NCBI RefSeq assembly: GCF_000002235.5
Contig: NW_022145601.1
Location: 9,443,658 to 9,507,657, forward strand
Source: Strongylocentrotus purpuratus
Taxonomy: Eukaryota > Echinodermata > Echinoidea > Camarodonta > Strongylocentrotidae
Reading direction: 5' to 3'
DNA length: 64,000 bases
Positions within the stretch are counted from its first letter, which is position 1, and each line of letters begins with the position of its first letter. Under the pieces are notes generated by a model, which was not told where the DNA came from, made no database searches, and worked only from the letters and a program-made list of their open reading frames with translations. Below, piece by piece: positions 62,455-64,000 of this stretch. Position numbers and translations under genes: made by a program.

Positions 62455-64000
62455 CTGCAATGAAAGTGAGTTAAAGAATGAATAAATTGATAAATACGTT
62501 GATAGATAAGTACATCCTTAAATGAATTTATAAGTATAGAAGTAGATGCTAATGAAAAATATTTAAATAAATAAATAAACAATTATAGATAGACAAATGT
62601 ACATTTAAAAAAAATACTCTTGATGAACAACCAATAAATTCCAATAGACAGAAGGAGCAACGCCTAAAATTGGTTTCCAGCATTGTTCCCAAATGCTCAT
62701 TTACCGTCGTAACACTCATAACACTTCCGAAACTATTCATGTATTTTCCAATAGTCATCTGCATCACTTCAATCCCAAACTTCCTTTTTCAGGAAAATTA
62801 CTGAGCTTGAAAACTTTTCCAGCAACTTTATATTTCCAACTCCTTACAATCTTCACAGAACTAGTAAGTAATCTAGTATCTCTTTGGTCTTAGGCTGCAC
62901 TAATTATATAGCACTAGTACACTTACAAACAATATAATGAAATCCTCTTACTGGATTCTCATTTACATATACATGTACACTGAGTTCATATTCTGTCTAA
63001 TTAACAAAAATTAGTTTAATAAATGTAGGGACGGAACTAGGGTGGGGTTTCGGCGGTTTGCCTCCCTCCCTCCCCCCCCCTACCCCACACCCTTGGGCGG
63101 CCAAGTAAAGAAAAAAAAGGGGTGGGGGAATGGGAGCAAAAAGAAGAAGAAAAAAGAAAAGAAAAGTAAAACAGTAAAACAGCGCAATTTTTGGAAAATC
63201 TTGGATCTGGGTCAACCCCCCCCCCCCCCCTGGCAATAAGCTAGATCCACCCCTGAAATGTATTATTTCATGGTTACATACAGAGTATCTGTGATGGTAA
63301 AAGAGAACGGGTAAACAATACAGAGAGAGGGAGAGGTACGTAGGTGGATATACGTCATTATCTATGCCTAGGTCGCATTTGCTTTACGGCTAGGATACGG
63401 CGGCCGTACGCCCCCAAAAGCGGCCGCAGAGGGCGTTTCCCTATCTTTACAGGCCGCAAGGGTCGCCGTGAGATTATAACGCGGAGTTATAATTGTTTTC
63501 ATTTCTAGGTTTGCTGTAGCGATTAGACCCGCCATACCCATGCCGTATAGCGGTTCCACGGCGACCCATATGGAAACGTTTGCTTGTATTTGTCTCATAA
63601 AAGAATTTGACCACGAACTGACTCCCACACGGTGTTCAGTGCTCAGGGGTCACAGGCCACTGGCTTCATCGGGCAGGTAGTTCCATTATGTGAATAGGTA
63701 AATTAACTATTACAAAATGAGGGGACACATTACATTGTACAATAGGGACACACTTTGTTTATATTGTGCAGAACATACTCTTTTATTGACTTACTTGTTG
63801 CATTTTGCGTTCTGGCAATTGGAGTACAAAGAATGATAACAGGTGAATGAAATGCTACAACACCAACACAAACACCTGGGAAGCTAGGAAGCATCCATAA
63901 ATTTGAATAATTTAGTTGATAAACGACTCCGCATGTGGACGTTTGTTGGAGCAGAAAGCAATGGATTCTTAACAACACGAACCCATTTAACAGCATGTCG
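62455..64000. other. Right end of window
   Basis: Contains a hAT-like repeat with G/C runs (about 63027-63255) and a GC-rich block (63380-63660). A minus-strand open stretch from 63996, with a possible donor GTAAGT near 63795, could be an upstream exon of the modular gene but has no recognised domain. Confidence 0.35.
63027..63255. repeat. hAT-like low-complexity repeat
   Basis: Left part GGGACGGAACTAGGGTGGGG, right part CTAGATCCACCCCTG, with A/G and C runs between. Resembles other CAGGGGCG-type repeats in the window (for example near 35028 and 35606). Confidence 0.4.

Noticed and set aside
63368..63628. 86-codon minus-strand frame in a GC-rich block
   Set aside because: No recognised domain, no convincing splice sites in phase with the neighbouring exon; looks like repeat-derived DNA.

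Overview
This is an animal (intron-containing) genome window, most likely from an echinoderm or another marine deuterostome. The evidence is indirect: AT-rich DNA full of tRNA-derived SINEs and small MITEs, long poly-G/poly-C tracts, an arylsulfatase B-type tandem pair, and modular secreted genes combining Sushi, EGF, SRCR and F5/8C (discoidin) modules on phase-1 exons. No RNA gene, operon, CRISPR array or prokaryotic feature is seen. All gene models were built by hand from splice sites, phase continuity and domain content.

Layout. (1) 561-3678, plus strand: the last five exons of an arylsulfatase B-like gene whose 5' exons lie left of the window. (2) 5715-24271, plus strand: a complete seven-exon tandem paralogue of 521 codons with every expected sulfatase active-site residue. 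Intron 5 carries a 36-bp minisatellite with higher-order structure and a decayed copy of the start of exon 6. Intron 6 carries a nearly intact 10.2-kb Ty3/gypsy LTR retrotransposon in antisense orientation, itself interrupted by a 5'-truncated R2/Hero-like LINE with a 12-bp target duplication. (3) 24272-28875: intergenic DNA with repeats. (4) 28876-38891, plus strand: a complete eight-exon gene for a small secreted protein with six Sushi/CCP modules and a C-terminal KTEL. The 3' half of its fifth exon has been copied three more times into the following intron. (5) 38892-43953: intergenic. (6) 43954 to about 62454, minus strand, convergent with the Sushi gene: the 3' part of a modular extracellular gene. 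In transcript order it has an unrecognised 60-aa module, an EGF module, a second EGF-like exon broken by a hAT-like MITE, a two-exon SRCR domain, a two-exon F5/8C domain, and the last two exons of a second F5/8C domain ending in a stop. Two related 5'-truncated LINEs with long open reverse-transcriptase frames sit in its largest intron.

How the parts relate. The arylsulfatases should act on sulfated glycans in the lysosome or outside the cell. The Sushi gene and the EGF/SRCR/F5/8C gene encode secreted or surface adhesion/recognition proteins of the kind expanded in echinoderm immunity. Nothing in the sequence links the three loci in one pathway. The most informative part of the window is its transposon record: at least four small element families flanked by TTAA, several nested insertions that reveal empty sites, and one insertion that splits an otherwise readable EGF exon.
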